Assembly (NCBI RefSeq): GCF_001483965.1
Contig: NZ_CP010796.1
Span: 1,178,001-1,242,000, forward strand
Source of the DNA: Carnobacterium sp. CP1
GTDB taxonomy: Bacteria > Bacillota > Bacilli > Lactobacillales > Carnobacteriaceae
Reading direction: 5' to 3'
DNA length: 64,000 nucleotides
Below the pieces are notes generated by a model. That model did not search any database and was not told the origin of the DNA. It saw only the letters and a program-made list of their open reading frames with translations. The translations under genes were made by a program, and so were the position numbers. Position 1 is the first letter of the stretch; each line of letters opens with the position of its first letter. Shown here one piece after another: positions 53,831 to 62,862 of this stretch.

Positions 53831-54211
53831 TTACTCATGTAGCTCGATCGGCAAGTCGTCTGGATCTTTAAAAAAAGTAAAATACCCGCCTGTATATTCG
53901 TCTCGGCGAATCGGCTCAGTTTCGACTCCTTTTTGGTTTAATTCAGCTACTGCTTCATCAATATCGTTAACGTAAAAACACAAATGTCTCAGGCCAGCAG
54001 CTTCCGGCATAGAGGGACGTTCTGGCGGGTCAGGAAAAGAAAATAACTCAATTTCACTTTCGCCAATTTTTAAATCTAATTTATAAGAGTCTCTTTCAGG
54101 ACGGTAATTTTCTTGAATAATTTCCAATCCCAAAATATTGGTATAGAAGTCTTTAGATTTTTGATAATCAGAAGCAATGATAGCGACATGATGAATTCGT
54201 TTAAAGTTCAT
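53831..54211 (-). CDS. VOC family protein, YaeR-like glyoxalase superfamily
   Basis: A 126-residue vicinal-oxygen-chelate protein: RIHHVAIIASDYQKSKDFYT, IELFSFPDPPERPS, GLRHLCFYVNDI and DDLPIELHE give the likely ligands His, Glu, His, Glu. Close to YaeR-type proteins, whose substrate is uncertain. Sits between gloA and the aldo/keto reductase gene, gaps of 75 and 81 bases. Confidence 0.9.
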   Translation of the reverse strand: MNFKRIHHVAIIASDYQKSKDFYTNILGLEIIQENYRPERDSYKLDLKIGESEIELFSFPDPPERPSMPEAAGLRHLCFYVNDIDEAVAELNQKGVETEPIRRDEYTGGYFTFFKDPDDLPIELHE

Positions 54212-54292
54212 TTAAAACACCTCTCCATAAAATTGAACCCTCTTATTCTATTGTTATCTAGAACAAAAAGGCCCAATTAAAAGTTCACTTGA

Positions 54293-55282
54293 CTAACGTT
54301 TCAAAATCTTTTCAATTTCTGCTAATTCTGAAAGAGAAAAATCAAGGTTATCTAATGCTTTTACATTATCTTCGATTTGGCTTACTTTGCTGGCTCCAAT
54401 CAAAACGCTCGTAACTTTTCCATCTCTTAAAATCCAAGATACAGCCATTTCAGCTAATGTCTGACCGCGGCGTTTCGCAACTTCATTTAGCGCTCTTGAT
54501 TGCTCTAACGTAGCTTTCACTTTTTCTTCATCTAAGAATTGACTCGTTGTCCGACCAGCTCGTGAATCTTTCGGTATACCGTTCAAATAACGGTCTGTCA
54601 ACATACCTTGCGCTAAAGGACTAAACGCAATGGACCCTAATTGGTTTTCTTGTAAAACGTCTTGTAAACCATCTTCTATCCAACGGTTATACATACTGTA
54701 AGAGGGTTGGTGAATAATGAATGGCGTTTTTAATTCTTTGAAAATTTTTGAAATTTCAGCTGTTTGTTCGGCAGAATAATTAGAGATTCCAATATATAAG
54801 GCTTTGCCTTGGCGAACCATTAAGTCCAATGCTTGCGCTGTTTCTTCAAAAGGTGTATCCGGGTCTGGACGGTGAGAATAAAAAATATCAACATAATCTA
54901 ATCCCATCCGTGTCAAACTTTGATCAATACTAGCCGTCAAATTCTTTTTAGAACCAAACTCGCCATAAGGACCTGGCCACATATAATAACCAGCTTTACT
55001 TGAGATGATCAGTTCATCACGGTATGGAAGCAAATCTTTCTTTAAAATACGGCCAAAATTTTCTTCGGCACTGCCCGCTGGAGGACCGTAGTTATTGGCT
55101 AAGTCAAAATGCGTGATTCCCAAGTCGAATGCACGGTGAACCATTTTACGGCTGTTTTCAAATAAATCCACGTCACCGAAATTGTGCCACATTCCTAAAG
55201 ACAATGCTGGCAATTTTAATCCACTGTTCCCTACACGATTGTAAATCATATTGTTGTAACGATCTTCTGCTGCTTGATACAT
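54293..55282 (-). CDS. Aldo/keto reductase, YghZ/AKR14 type
   Basis: A 329-residue aldo/keto reductase. Tetrad: Asp and Tyr in FDLANNYGPPAGSAEENFG, Lys in ISSKAGYYMWPGPYG, His in YSHRPDPDTP. The GYYMWPGPYGEFGSKK loop marks the YghZ (L-glyceraldehyde 3-phosphate reductase) group, which also reduces methylglyoxal with NADPH. Clustered with gloA and a VOC protein, forming a probable aldehyde-detoxification group. Confidence 0.92.
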   Translation of the reverse strand: MYQAAEDRYNNMIYNRVGNSGLKLPALSLGMWHNFGDVDLFENSRKMVHRAFDLGITHFDLANNYGPPAGSAEENFGRILKKDLLPYRDELIISSKAGYYMWPGPYGEFGSKKNLTASIDQSLTRMGLDYVDIFYSHRPDPDTPFEETAQALDLMVRQGKALYIGISNYSAEQTAEISKIFKELKTPFIIHQPSYSMYNRWIEDGLQDVLQENQLGSIAFSPLAQGMLTDRYLNGIPKDSRAGRTTSQFLDEEKVKATLEQSRALNEVAKRRGQTLAEMAVSWILRDGKVTSVLIGASKVSQIEDNVKALDNLDFSLSELAEIEKILKR

Positions 55283-55482
55283 TCAACCACTCCAGTTCTT
55301 TGGTCTATTCTCTTTCATTTTTATTATAACGCTTTCAACTAAAGAAAACAATCTATTGGAGGAGACAGAAGTTCTTAATAACTCGTGACAGTAATTTAGT
55401 TTTCTTTTTAGAGTGTTAAAAATTGACTCTGTTTTTTATTCGAGAGAAAATAAAGGTACTACTATCAAAAGGAGCGATTTCT

Positions 55483-55884
55483 ATGACTCAATCTGTTTTT
55501 CCATTTCTCATGTTTAATGGCGATGCAAAAGAAGCTTTAACCTTTTATTCCTCTGTCTTCAAAGATTTCAACCTGATTTCTATGAAAGAAAATGACGGTA
55601 TTGTGCTTCACGCTATTTTTTCTATTAAAGGACAGCAAATTATGGCCATCGATAATACAAATGGAGATACTCATCACTTTTCACCGGCTATGTCTTTGTT
55701 CGTCACTTGTGCTAACGAAGAAGAGCTGGAAACGACTTTTACTAAACTGAAACACAACGGCACTGTGATGATGCCTCTTGCTCCTTTGCCGTATGCAAAA
55801 AAATTCGGCTGGATCGCCGATAAATACGGTGTCAATTGGCAATTGAATCTGCATTTAGATAAAGACCAGGAACCTATTTTTTGA
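55483..55884 (+). CDS. PhnB-like VOC protein
   Basis: A 133-residue protein of the PhnB/3-demethylubiquinone methyltransferase-like VOC group: FPFLMFNGDAKEALTFYSSVF at the start, IMAIDNTNGDTHHFSPAMSL in the middle, FGWIADKYGVNWQLNL at the end. ATG 55483 follows AAAGGAG; the earlier in-frame ATG at 55423 has no site. Role unknown. Confidence 0.9.
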   Translation: MTQSVFPFLMFNGDAKEALTFYSSVFKDFNLISMKENDGIVLHAIFSIKGQQIMAIDNTNGDTHHFSPAMSLFVTCANEEELETTFTKLKHNGTVMMPLAPLPYAKKFGWIADKYGVNWQLNLHLDKDQEPIF

Positions 55885-56022
55885 TTTTTGGTTTTCTTGG
55901 TCCGCTTTGCATATCGTTTGATTATTCTTTGTTTAAACAACATAATTAACCTATAAAGAATCTTGCTTCTGTCAACTGTCGTTTGATTTAAACTTGATGT
56001 ACTGCCGTAGAAAGGATGATCA

Positions 56023-56157
56023 ATGATGACTACTTTGAATGCAATGTTATTGTTAAAATTCATTTTCACTCTTAGTTTAGTTTTCCCACTCTTCATTGCT
56101 TCTTATTTCTTCCGTCTTGTACACACTAAAAAATTGATTCCAGTCCGCAACCATTAA
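56023..56157 (+). CDS. Small membrane peptide, 44 residues
   Basis: Begins MMTTLNAMLLLKFIFTLSLV and ends KLIPVRNH; one hydrophobic helix (about 8-30) with a basic C-terminus. AAAGGATG ribosome-like site upstream, terminator 30 bases downstream. Family not recognised; could be a membrane micropeptide. Confidence 0.5.
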   Translation: MMTTLNAMLLLKFIFTLSLVFPLFIASYFFRLVHTKKLIPVRNH

Positions 56158-56185
56158 TGTTATCAATCTAAGAACCCTTTACTGT

Positions 56186-56227
56186 AACAATGGTTTTCAG
56201 TATATTGCTGAAAACCATTGTTTGTTT
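56186..56227. terminator. Terminator upstream of the AEC transporter gene
   Basis: AACAATGGTTTTCAG (56186-56200) pairs perfectly with CTGAAAACCATTGTT (56208-56222), then TGTTTTG. Confidence 0.92.
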
Positions 56228-56323
56228 TGTAGTTCAAACGATTGGTTTTTTCTTACTCTCTTAAAATAAGAATCATGTATACTAGTACTATGTAACTTTT
56301 CAAAGACTGGATGTGAAAAATAA

Positions 56324-57244
56324 GTGAATGTCTCTGGCATCATTTCAGAACAATTAGGCATTATGTTTCTGCTGATTTTATTTGGGTACTTGCTGGTAAA
56401 AAAAGAGGTCTTAGATACTTCAGTAACCAAACAAATCGCTAGTATGTTAACAACTTACATAACTCCCACCATTCTGATCATGTCTTTTCAACAAGACTAC
56501 GAGTGGGCACAACTAAAAGGGCTCTTCATCACCATGGGGACTGGCTTTCTCTTAATTGGATCAAGAATCGCAGTCAATCGACTTGTTTTAAAAAAAGAGG
56601 AGCGAATTGACCGTTATGCTGCTATTTTTTCGAATTCAGCTTTCGTTGGTATTCCCTTGGTTATGGCTGTTCTTGGCTACGAAGGTGTTTTTTATATGAC
56701 CGCTTATATGACTGCAACGACTCTCTCTCAGTGGACGTACGGCATCTATACCCTGTCAGGAGACCGCAACCTGATTACACCACGAAAAGCTATCTTTAAT
56801 CCTGCAACGATTGGAGCTATTATCGGCTTAACACTCTATGTCTTACAAATAAAATTGCCTTTTGTTGTTTCTGAAGCATTGTACACGATAGGAAATTTGA
56901 ACACACCTTTAGCGATGGTTTTATTAGGGAGTTACGTAGCCCGCAGTAAATTGCTCGAGGTTTTCACTTCATTAAAAGCCTATTGGGTGAGTCTCTTACG
57001 CTTAGTGATTTTGCCAATCGTTGGATTAGGCATTCTTTGGCTGCTGCCCATTGACGATTATTTGATTTTGATGGTTTTATCCATTGCTTCCTGTGCGCCG
57101 ATAGCCGTTAATACTGCACTGTTCTCACAAATTTACGGCGGTGATTATGAGTATGGAGCGCGATTAGTCATTTTATCTACTTCGCTCTCTATTATTACTA
57201 TGCCGCTGATACTGATGTTATCTGATTTTGTTTTTAAATTATAA
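56324..57244 (+). CDS. AEC family (auxin efflux carrier-like) transporter
   Basis: A 306-residue membrane protein of about ten helices in the AEC/BART superfamily: LGIMFLLILFGYLLVKKEVL early, FSNSAFVGIPLVMAVLGYEG, and CAPIAVNTALFSQIYGGD late. Bacterial members carry organic acids such as malate or lactate. Starts at a GTG after GGATGTGA. Own transcription unit. Confidence 0.91.
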   Translation: MNVSGIISEQLGIMFLLILFGYLLVKKEVLDTSVTKQIASMLTTYITPTILIMSFQQDYEWAQLKGLFITMGTGFLLIGSRIAVNRLVLKKEERIDRYAAIFSNSAFVGIPLVMAVLGYEGVFYMTAYMTATTLSQWTYGIYTLSGDRNLITPRKAIFNPATIGAIIGLTLYVLQIKLPFVVSEALYTIGNLNTPLAMVLLGSYVARSKLLEVFTSLKAYWVSLLRLVILPIVGLGILWLLPIDDYLILMVLSIASCAPIAVNTALFSQIYGGDYEYGARLVILSTSLSIITMPLILMLSDFVFKL

Positions 57245-57249
57245 GACCA

Positions 57250-57290
57250 AAAGCCCGTCTCAGTGTCTATTACTGAGACGGGCTTTCTAG
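57250..57290. terminator. Bidirectional terminator
   Basis: AAAGCCCGTCTCAGT (57250-57264) pairs perfectly with ACTGAGACGGGCTTT (57272-57286). Convergent genes. Confidence 0.93.
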
Positions 57291-57297
57291 GGTATTT

Positions 57298-58536
57298 TTA
57301 AATTTCCGCTTTTGTCAACTGTTTAACTGTTTCATAGACCACTTCGATGCCTTTTTGTATCTGCTCATAATCTGTCCACTCTTCAGGTGTATGACTTAAA
57401 CCGTCTTTACTTGGAACAAATACTAATCCAACTTCTGTAAACCCGGCAAAAACCATAGCATCGTGTCCAGCACCACTAACCATCGACCGTGATTTTAATC
57501 CTAATGCCTCAGAATTGGCCGTTAATTGCTGGTGAATTTTTCCAGATAATTGAACCGGCTGTTGATACAACATCTCTTCGATTTCAGCCGTTATCCCCAT
57601 GGGAGTTCTTGTTTGAATGATGGTTCTAACTTGTTGGTCAACGGCTTGAACACACGCTTCTGATTTAGAGCGGATGTCTACAGTGAATACAACAATATTC
57701 GGAATCACATTTGCACCGTTCGGGTAAACCGTTAATTTGCCAACTGTCAGTACAGTAGCTTCTTCAGCCTCTATTGCTAACTGGGGCAAATCTGCTAGTA
57801 TCTGAACCGCTGCAGCCAACGCATCTCGTCTAGCATCCATTGGTGTCGTTCCAGCATGTCCTGCTCGCCCAGTGATGGTGACTTTAAGTTCCGTCATTCC
57901 GACGATCGTCTCTACGATCCCTACATCTTCACCAGCATCTTCTAAAACAGGCCCTTGCTCAATATGCAATTCAATGAACGCTTTAACATCTTTGCCTGTC
58001 CGTCTTGCTTCGGGTAATTGATTGCCGTTAAAGCCTAATGCAAGCATGGCTTCATTCACTGAAACTCCAGAAGCGTCTTTCATACTGATCAAACTTTCTG
58101 CTGAAACTTGACCGGCAAGCATTCGGGAACCTAATAAACCAGACCCAAAACGGGAACCTTCTTCTTCAACCATTGCTATAATTTCCAATGGATAGACCGG
58201 TTGTAGTTGATTTTCTTGGAATAAAGCCGCAACTTCCAATCCGGTCACAACACCAGCTGGACCATCAAATGCACCGCCATTGGGTACGCTATCAAAATGC
58301 GAACCGACAATAACCGCTGGCAAAGATGCATCTTTCCCTTCCAACCGACCATAAATATTGCCAACCGCATCTTCCCGAACTTTTAAACCCACTTGTTTCA
58401 TCTGTTCTTTCAGATAGGTTCTAGCTAATTGATCTTCAGGACTATACGTTAACCGCGTGGTCCCTGTTCCCGGTGTTGCAGTAAACAAACTTAAATCTTC
58501 GAGAAATGTTTTGATTCTGTTTTGATTGCTTTGCAT
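57298..58536 (-). CDS. M20 family amidohydrolase (N-carbamoyl-L-amino acid hydrolase/allantoate amidohydrolase type)
   Basis: A 412-residue zinc/manganese hydrolase. Metal ligands: His80 and Asp91 in GSHFDSVPNGGAFDG, Glu in VEEEGSRFG (near 127), His in FIELHIEQGP (near 190). The lid domain starts around 210 with GRAGHAGTTPMDARRDAL. This subgroup cleaves carbamoyl or related amides; exact substrate unresolved. Monocistronic. Confidence 0.91.
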   Translation of the reverse strand: MQSNQNRIKTFLEDLSLFTATPGTGTTRLTYSPEDQLARTYLKEQMKQVGLKVREDAVGNIYGRLEGKDASLPAVIVGSHFDSVPNGGAFDGPAGVVTGLEVAALFQENQLQPVYPLEIIAMVEEEGSRFGSGLLGSRMLAGQVSAESLISMKDASGVSVNEAMLALGFNGNQLPEARRTGKDVKAFIELHIEQGPVLEDAGEDVGIVETIVGMTELKVTITGRAGHAGTTPMDARRDALAAAVQILADLPQLAIEAEEATVLTVGKLTVYPNGANVIPNIVVFTVDIRSKSEACVQAVDQQVRTIIQTRTPMGITAEIEEMLYQQPVQLSGKIHQQLTANSEALGLKSRSMVSGAGHDAMVFAGFTEVGLVFVPSKDGLSHTPEEWTDYEQIQKGIEVVYETVKQLTKAEI

Positions 58537-58643
58537 TGTAGACCTCCTCTTTTTTTGAACGAAATTCTTTTATGTTTGGATAAACCGTTCTTTTTCTTTT
58601 AACTTTAACATAAAAAAGATTTTGAGAAGACTGTTAGGCAGAA

Positions 58644-58687
58644 AAAATTCGCATTAGAGTTTTTTTAACCTCTACTGCGAATTTTTT
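58644..58687 (-). terminator. Terminator of the mgl region
   Basis: AAAAATTCGCATTAGAG (58644-58660) pairs with CTCTACTGCGAATTTTT (58671-58687), one mismatch. Confidence 0.92.
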
Positions 58688-58696
58688 ATTAATAAC

Positions 58697-58876
58697 TTAA
58701 CTCAATAATGCAAATCCTAAGACGACGATCAATGATACAACAATCCCCAAAATAAACTTATTCATTGATTCAACACTAACGTCAATTTTTTCATAGAGCG
58801 AATCTTTTCCAAGTGTTTGTTTTACTTTCGTTTGATCTTCTGGTTGTGTGAGGTCAACGTGTTCTATTTCTTCCAT
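58697..58876 (-). CDS. Small C-terminally anchored membrane protein, 59 residues
   Basis: ATG at 58876 opens MEEIEHVDLTQPEDQTKVKQ, ending in a hydrophobic segment FILGIVVSLIVVLGFALLS. So a charged cytoplasmic head with one C-terminal membrane anchor. It lies 28 bases after mglC and before the operon terminator, so it is likely the last mgl-operon gene. Family not recognised; ribosome site (GAGAGTGG) is only fair. Confidence 0.72.
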   Translation of the reverse strand: MEEIEHVDLTQPEDQTKVKQTLGKDSLYEKIDVSVESMNKFILGIVVSLIVVLGFALLS

Positions 58877-58904
58877 ATTGAACCACTCTCATTTCCTTTA
58901 GTTC

Positions 58905-59924
58905 TTATTTTTTAACAATGTATTTACGAACGTCAATCGAAACTGCTAAAATAATGATCAACCCTTTGATAATGTATTGAAGATACGGGCTGACACCAAC
59001 AAATGTCAAACCATAGTTGATAAACTGTAAGATAACAACTCCCATAATGACTCCGGGGATCGTTCCAACTCCGCCTGAGAAAGAAACTCCGCCAATAACA
59101 CTAGCTGAAATAGCATCAAGGTCATAGTTCAATCCTGTATTACTCGTTGTCGAACCAATACGAGCGGCTTCTAAGAAACCAGCAATTCCGTATAATACAC
59201 CTGAAATAATGAAAATAATCATAATGTTTTTAACGATATTTACACCCGAAACTTCAGCTGCTTCTGTGTTCCCACCGATAGCATACATATTTTTCCCTAA
59301 TTTCGTCTTGTTCCAAACAAACCACATGATTACAGAGATAATAGCAGCGTAAAAAATCACATAAGGTAATTTAACCGGTCCGATATCAACGGTGTTACGA
59401 ACTAGGCTGGTGTAGCGTGTGTCTAGTGAGCCAATCGGCTGTGCACCATTTGGCGGACGATCGATGTAAATACACGAGAGGCCGTAAGCAATCAACTGAG
59501 TTCCTAAAGTAATAATAAAAGCATGTACTTTTAATTTTGCTACACCAAAACCATTAATAGCACCAAACATCATCCCTACTGCAATAGCCGCTAATAAGGG
59601 CAGAATAAGAGGAAGCGCTGGCAAATCAGGGTACATTCTTGACGCATACGATGTACTTTGTGCTAACGAAGAAGCGACTACTGCACAAAGACCTAAAATC
59701 CGTCCGGCTGATAAGTCGGTACCTTTTAAAATAATTAAGCCTGCTGCACCTAACGCCATAATGATTCGCGTAGAAGCTTGTCCTAATATATTCGTAATAT
59801 TTTGCAATGAAATAAAGGAAGGCTCCATGATGATAACCACCAACATTAAAGCTCCTAATACCATGTACAAAGAATAATTTAGTAAAAAATCGTTTAGATT
59901 CATTCTCTTTCGAGTGTTTTCCAT
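58905..59924 (-). CDS. mglC: Galactose/methyl-galactoside ABC transporter permease
   Basis: A 339-residue RbsC/MglC-type permease with about ten membrane helices: GLIILKGTDLSAGRILGLCA, FGAINGFGVAKLKVHAFIIT LGTQ pattern, and SASVIGGVSFSGGVGTIPGV near the end. Third gene of mglBAC; moves the sugar through the membrane with MglA as ATPase. Confidence 0.94.
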   Translation of the reverse strand: MENTRKRMNLNDFLLNYSLYMVLGALMLVVIIMEPSFISLQNITNILGQASTRIIMALGAAGLIILKGTDLSAGRILGLCAVVASSLAQSTSYASRMYPDLPALPLILPLLAAIAVGMMFGAINGFGVAKLKVHAFIITLGTQLIAYGLSCIYIDRPPNGAQPIGSLDTRYTSLVRNTVDIGPVKLPYVIFYAAIISVIMWFVWNKTKLGKNMYAIGGNTEAAEVSGVNIVKNIMIIFIISGVLYGIAGFLEAARIGSTTSNTGLNYDLDAISASVIGGVSFSGGVGTIPGVIMGVVILQFINYGLTFVGVSPYLQYIIKGLIIILAVSIDVRKYIVKK

Positions 59925-59981
59925 AGTTGCACCTCTCTTATAAAGATCTTGTAAGTTATGCGAATTTTCTTAGTGGATGAT

Positions 59982-61481
59982 TTAAATAAACTTCGCTGAT
60001 AACCTTAAAATCTCTTCTTGGGTCATATTTTTTGTTTCATCTATTCCCGCTACTCGTCCATTAGACATCACGAGCATTCGGTCACTAATGCCAATCAGTT
60101 CAGCCATTTCACTGGAAACAACAATAACTGATTTGCCGCGATTAGCCAATTCTAAAACCAATTGATAAATTTCATACTTGGCCCCTACGTCAATCCCACG
60201 TGTGGGTTCATCTAATAAGTATATGTCTGCATCCGTTAGCAACCACCTGCCAATGATGACTTTTTGCTGATTCCCGCCTGATAAACTTCCAATATGTGTT
60301 TTAGCACTTGGCGTTTTAACATTCATGCTTTTAATCACTTGTTCTGTATCTATAGCCATCATTTTATCACTGACCATGCCATACTTCGTATACTGATTTA
60401 AATTAGCGATCACAGCATTAAATGTAATGCTTAGCCCGCCAAAAATACCGGTAGCTCTCCGTTCTTCTGTGACAAATGCAAAGCCGTTATTAATTGCATC
60501 ACGTGAATGATTATTATGGATGATTTTCCCATTCAGCTTAATTTCTCCTTTATCATGACGAGCTACTCCAAAAATATTTTCGAGTAATTCCGTTCTTCTT
60601 GAGCCAACCAAACCAGCGATACCCAATACTTCTCCTTTTCGTAAAGTAAACGAGACACCTTGAATGGACGGTTGATACGTCGCCGTTAAGTTCTTCACTT
60701 CCATAACAACTTCTCCAGGAACATTCGTTTTAGGCGGGAATCGATCGTTTAATTCGCGTCCAACCATCAGATTAATGATTTTTCCCATTGTTAATTCTTT
60801 TGAAGGTGTCGTACTGACCCATTGTCCGTCACGCATAATAGTAACTTCATCAGAAATTCGCAAAATCTCTTCCATTTTGTGAGAGATATACACCACCGCA
60901 CAGCCTTCTGCTTTTAATTGATTGATGATTCGGAACAAATGATTCACTTCTTTTTCAGAAAGAGACGAAGTCGGTTCATCCAATACTAAAATTTTTGCAC
61001 CATAACTAACAGCTTTAGCAATCTCTACCATTTGTCGTTGGGATACTGACAATGTACCGATTTCTTTTCGAGGGTTGATATCAATGTCTAATTCTTTAAA
61101 TATTTTTTGGGTATCTTCGTACATTTTTTTTTCATCTACCAAAAAACCTTTCATTGGAAATCTTCCCAACCAAATATTTTCCATAATGCTTCTGCGCATC
61201 ACTTGATTTAATTCTTGATGGACCATTGAGACACCATGCTCCAATGCATCTTTAGGGTTCGTGAAGTTTGTCGGAATACCATCAATTAAAATTTCTCCTG
61301 CGTCTTCAATATAAATACCAAAGAGGCACTTCATTAAAGTTGACTTTCCCGCCCCGTTTTCTCCCATTAAAGCATGGATGGTTCCAGGTCTTAATTTTAA
61401 CTGAGCTTGGTCCAACGCCTTCACCCCTGGAAAAACCTTGTCAATATCTCGCATTTCCAGGATGTAATTGGATGCTGCCAT
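59982..61481 (-). CDS. mglA: Galactose/methyl-galactoside ABC transporter ATPase
   Basis: A 499-residue duplicated ATPase. First half: Walker [13 protein letters not shown], signature [14 protein letters not shown]. Second half: degenerate Walker [13 protein letters not shown], signature [15 protein letters not shown]. This asymmetry is normal for RbsA/MglA. Start ATG 61481 after AAGGCGGTG; the GTG at 61490 is part of that site. Confidence 0.95.
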   Translation of the reverse strand: MAASNYILEMRDIDKVFPGVKALDQAQLKLRPGTIHALMGENGAGKSTLMKCLFGIYIEDAGEILIDGIPTNFTNPKDALEHGVSMVHQELNQVMRRSIMENIWLGRFPMKGFLVDEKKMYEDTQKIFKELDIDINPRKEIGTLSVSQRQMVEIAKAVSYGAKILVLDEPTSSLSEKEVNHLFRIINQLKAEGCAVVYISHKMEEILRISDEVTIMRDGQWVSTTPSKELTMGKIINLMVGRELNDRFPPKTNVPGEVVMEVKNLTATYQPSIQGVSFTLRKGEVLGIAGLVGSRRTELLENIFGVARHDKGEIKLNGKIIHNNHSRDAINNGFAFVTEERRATGIFGGLSITFNAVIANLNQYTKYGMVSDKMMAIDTEQVIKSMNVKTPSAKTHIGSLSGGNQQKVIIGRWLLTDADIYLLDEPTRGIDVGAKYEIYQLVLELANRGKSVIVVSSEMAELIGISDRMLVMSNGRVAGIDETKNMTQEEILRLSAKFI

Positions 61482-61524
61482 AGAAATCACCGCCTTTTAT
61501 CAAACTTTTTTCTGTTAAAAGAAT

Positions 61525-61558
61525 AAGAATTGATAGACGGAAAATCCTATCAATTCTT
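61525..61558 (-). terminator. Hairpin between mglB and mglA
   Basis: AAGAATTGATAG (61525-61536) pairs perfectly with CTATCAATTCTT (61547-61558). No long U tail, so more likely an mRNA-stabilising or partial-termination element that raises binding protein over ATPase. Confidence 0.75.
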
Positions 61559-61645
61559 ATGCAGTTTTTAGTACGTTCTACTATTCGTAGAATATAAAGG
61601 ATGGCTTTTCTTGAGAATAAAGAAACCGAGTCCTAAATGAGCTGG

Positions 61646-62671
61646 TTACTCACCAGAGTAAGCTTGATAAGGAATACGAATCGAGATACCTGTATCATCG
61701 TATTCATAATCTGTATCTTCAATATAGTCTTTGCCTTGTGCAGCATTTACACCTAAAGCAAAAATTGCGTCAGCCATTCCAACTGCATCTTGCTTAACGG
61801 TACCTGACATATAATTCTTAGCAATCAAATCCACTGCTTCATCGGTTGCATCAACACCAAAAACCGGGATGAATTTATCCTCATCATTGTTATAGCCGCC
61901 GGATTGTAAAGCTGCAATAGCTCCTGATGCCATTGAGTCATTGTTAGCTAAAACCATTTCAATGTTGTCGCCTTCACGTGACAACCAAGCTGAAACAGCT
62001 GTATTGGCTTTATCAGCATCCCAATTCGCTACTTGTTGACCAATCTCTTTTACTTCAATATCAGCATCTCTAATAGTAGAAACCGAGAACTGTGTACGAG
62101 CAATGGCTTCAGGATTATCAGCGTCTCCCATTAACATCACGTAATTCAAAACACCATCACCGTTTTTATCGAGAGCTTTATCTGAATTCCACAACTCAAC
62201 GGCCATTTCGCCTTGAATAACACCAGCCTCTTCAGGCTTCGTTCCGACAAAGCGAGCTTTATCATAGCCGTTTAACACATCACTATCTGGCTCACGGTTG
62301 AAGAAGATAACCGGAATATCAGCTGCCGAAGCTTTATCAATAACCGTTTGAGCAGCTCCCGTATCAACGACATTAACCAATAAAACTTTTACGCCTTTTT
62401 GAATCAAAACGTCAATTTGATCGTTTTGTGTGGCTTGGTCTCCTTTAGAGTCATTCATCAATAACTCCACATCTTTATTATCTTTTGAAGCCTCTTCTAA
62501 TGCTTGTCGAACAGAAGAAATATACGTATCATCATATTTATAAAAAGCTACTCCTATTTTATCTCCATCCCCTGTTGCATTGCCTTCTGCGGATGAATCC
62601 CCACAGGCACTCAATGTTCCAATAGTTAATAATGCAGCTGACCCCAACAAAAACTTTTTAAATTTACTCAT
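61646..62671 (-). CDS. mglB: Galactose/glucose ABC transporter substrate-binding lipoprotein
   Basis: A 341-residue periplasmic-binding-protein-type lipoprotein. Lipobox LSAC, lipid at Cys23. Ligand residues typical of MglB appear in FFNREPDSDV, DADKANTAVSAW and LANNDSMASGAI, and FGVDATDEAVDLI. The DKNGDGVLNYVML segment keeps a DxNxDG calcium-type loop like E. coli MglB. Start ATG 62671 after GGAGG. A perfect cre site lies upstream. Confidence 0.95.
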   Translation of the reverse strand: MSKFKKFLLGSAALLTIGTLSACGDSSAEGNATGDGDKIGVAFYKYDDTYISSVRQALEEASKDNKDVELLMNDSKGDQATQNDQIDVLIQKGVKVLLVNVVDTGAAQTVIDKASAADIPVIFFNREPDSDVLNGYDKARFVGTKPEEAGVIQGEMAVELWNSDKALDKNGDGVLNYVMLMGDADNPEAIARTQFSVSTIRDADIEVKEIGQQVANWDADKANTAVSAWLSREGDNIEMVLANNDSMASGAIAALQSGGYNNDEDKFIPVFGVDATDEAVDLIAKNYMSGTVKQDAVGMADAIFALGVNAAQGKDYIEDTDYEYDDTGISIRIPYQAYSGE

Positions 62672-62704
62672 TTCCAAACCTCCGAATAGATGTATTTGCT
62701 TTAC

Positions 62705-62719
62705 ATGTAAACGTTACCA
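62705..62719. promoter_or_regulatory. cre site upstream of mglB
   Basis: ATGTAAACGTTACCA matches WTGNAANCGNWNNCW at every fixed position. It lies ~35-50 bases before the mglB start, so CcpA bound there would repress the operon. GalR/RbsR-type repressors read similar sites. Confidence 0.85.
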
Positions 62720-62807
62720 TTTTATTAGCTCATCGCCTATGTGATTTCATACTTTTTCTGTTCAAAATGATACGATAACAATATTTATTGATCTTCGCAG
62801 AAAAAAA

Positions 62808-62837
62808 CAGAACCAATATGTTATACCATTGGTTCTG
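62808..62837 (-). terminator. Terminator after the DUF368 gene
   Basis: CAGAACCAAT (62808-62817) pairs perfectly with ATTGGTTCTG (62828-62837); A7 on the left provides the U tail on the minus strand. Confidence 0.88.
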
Positions 62838-62862
62838 CTGTATTAAATGAATGTTTTTTTGT

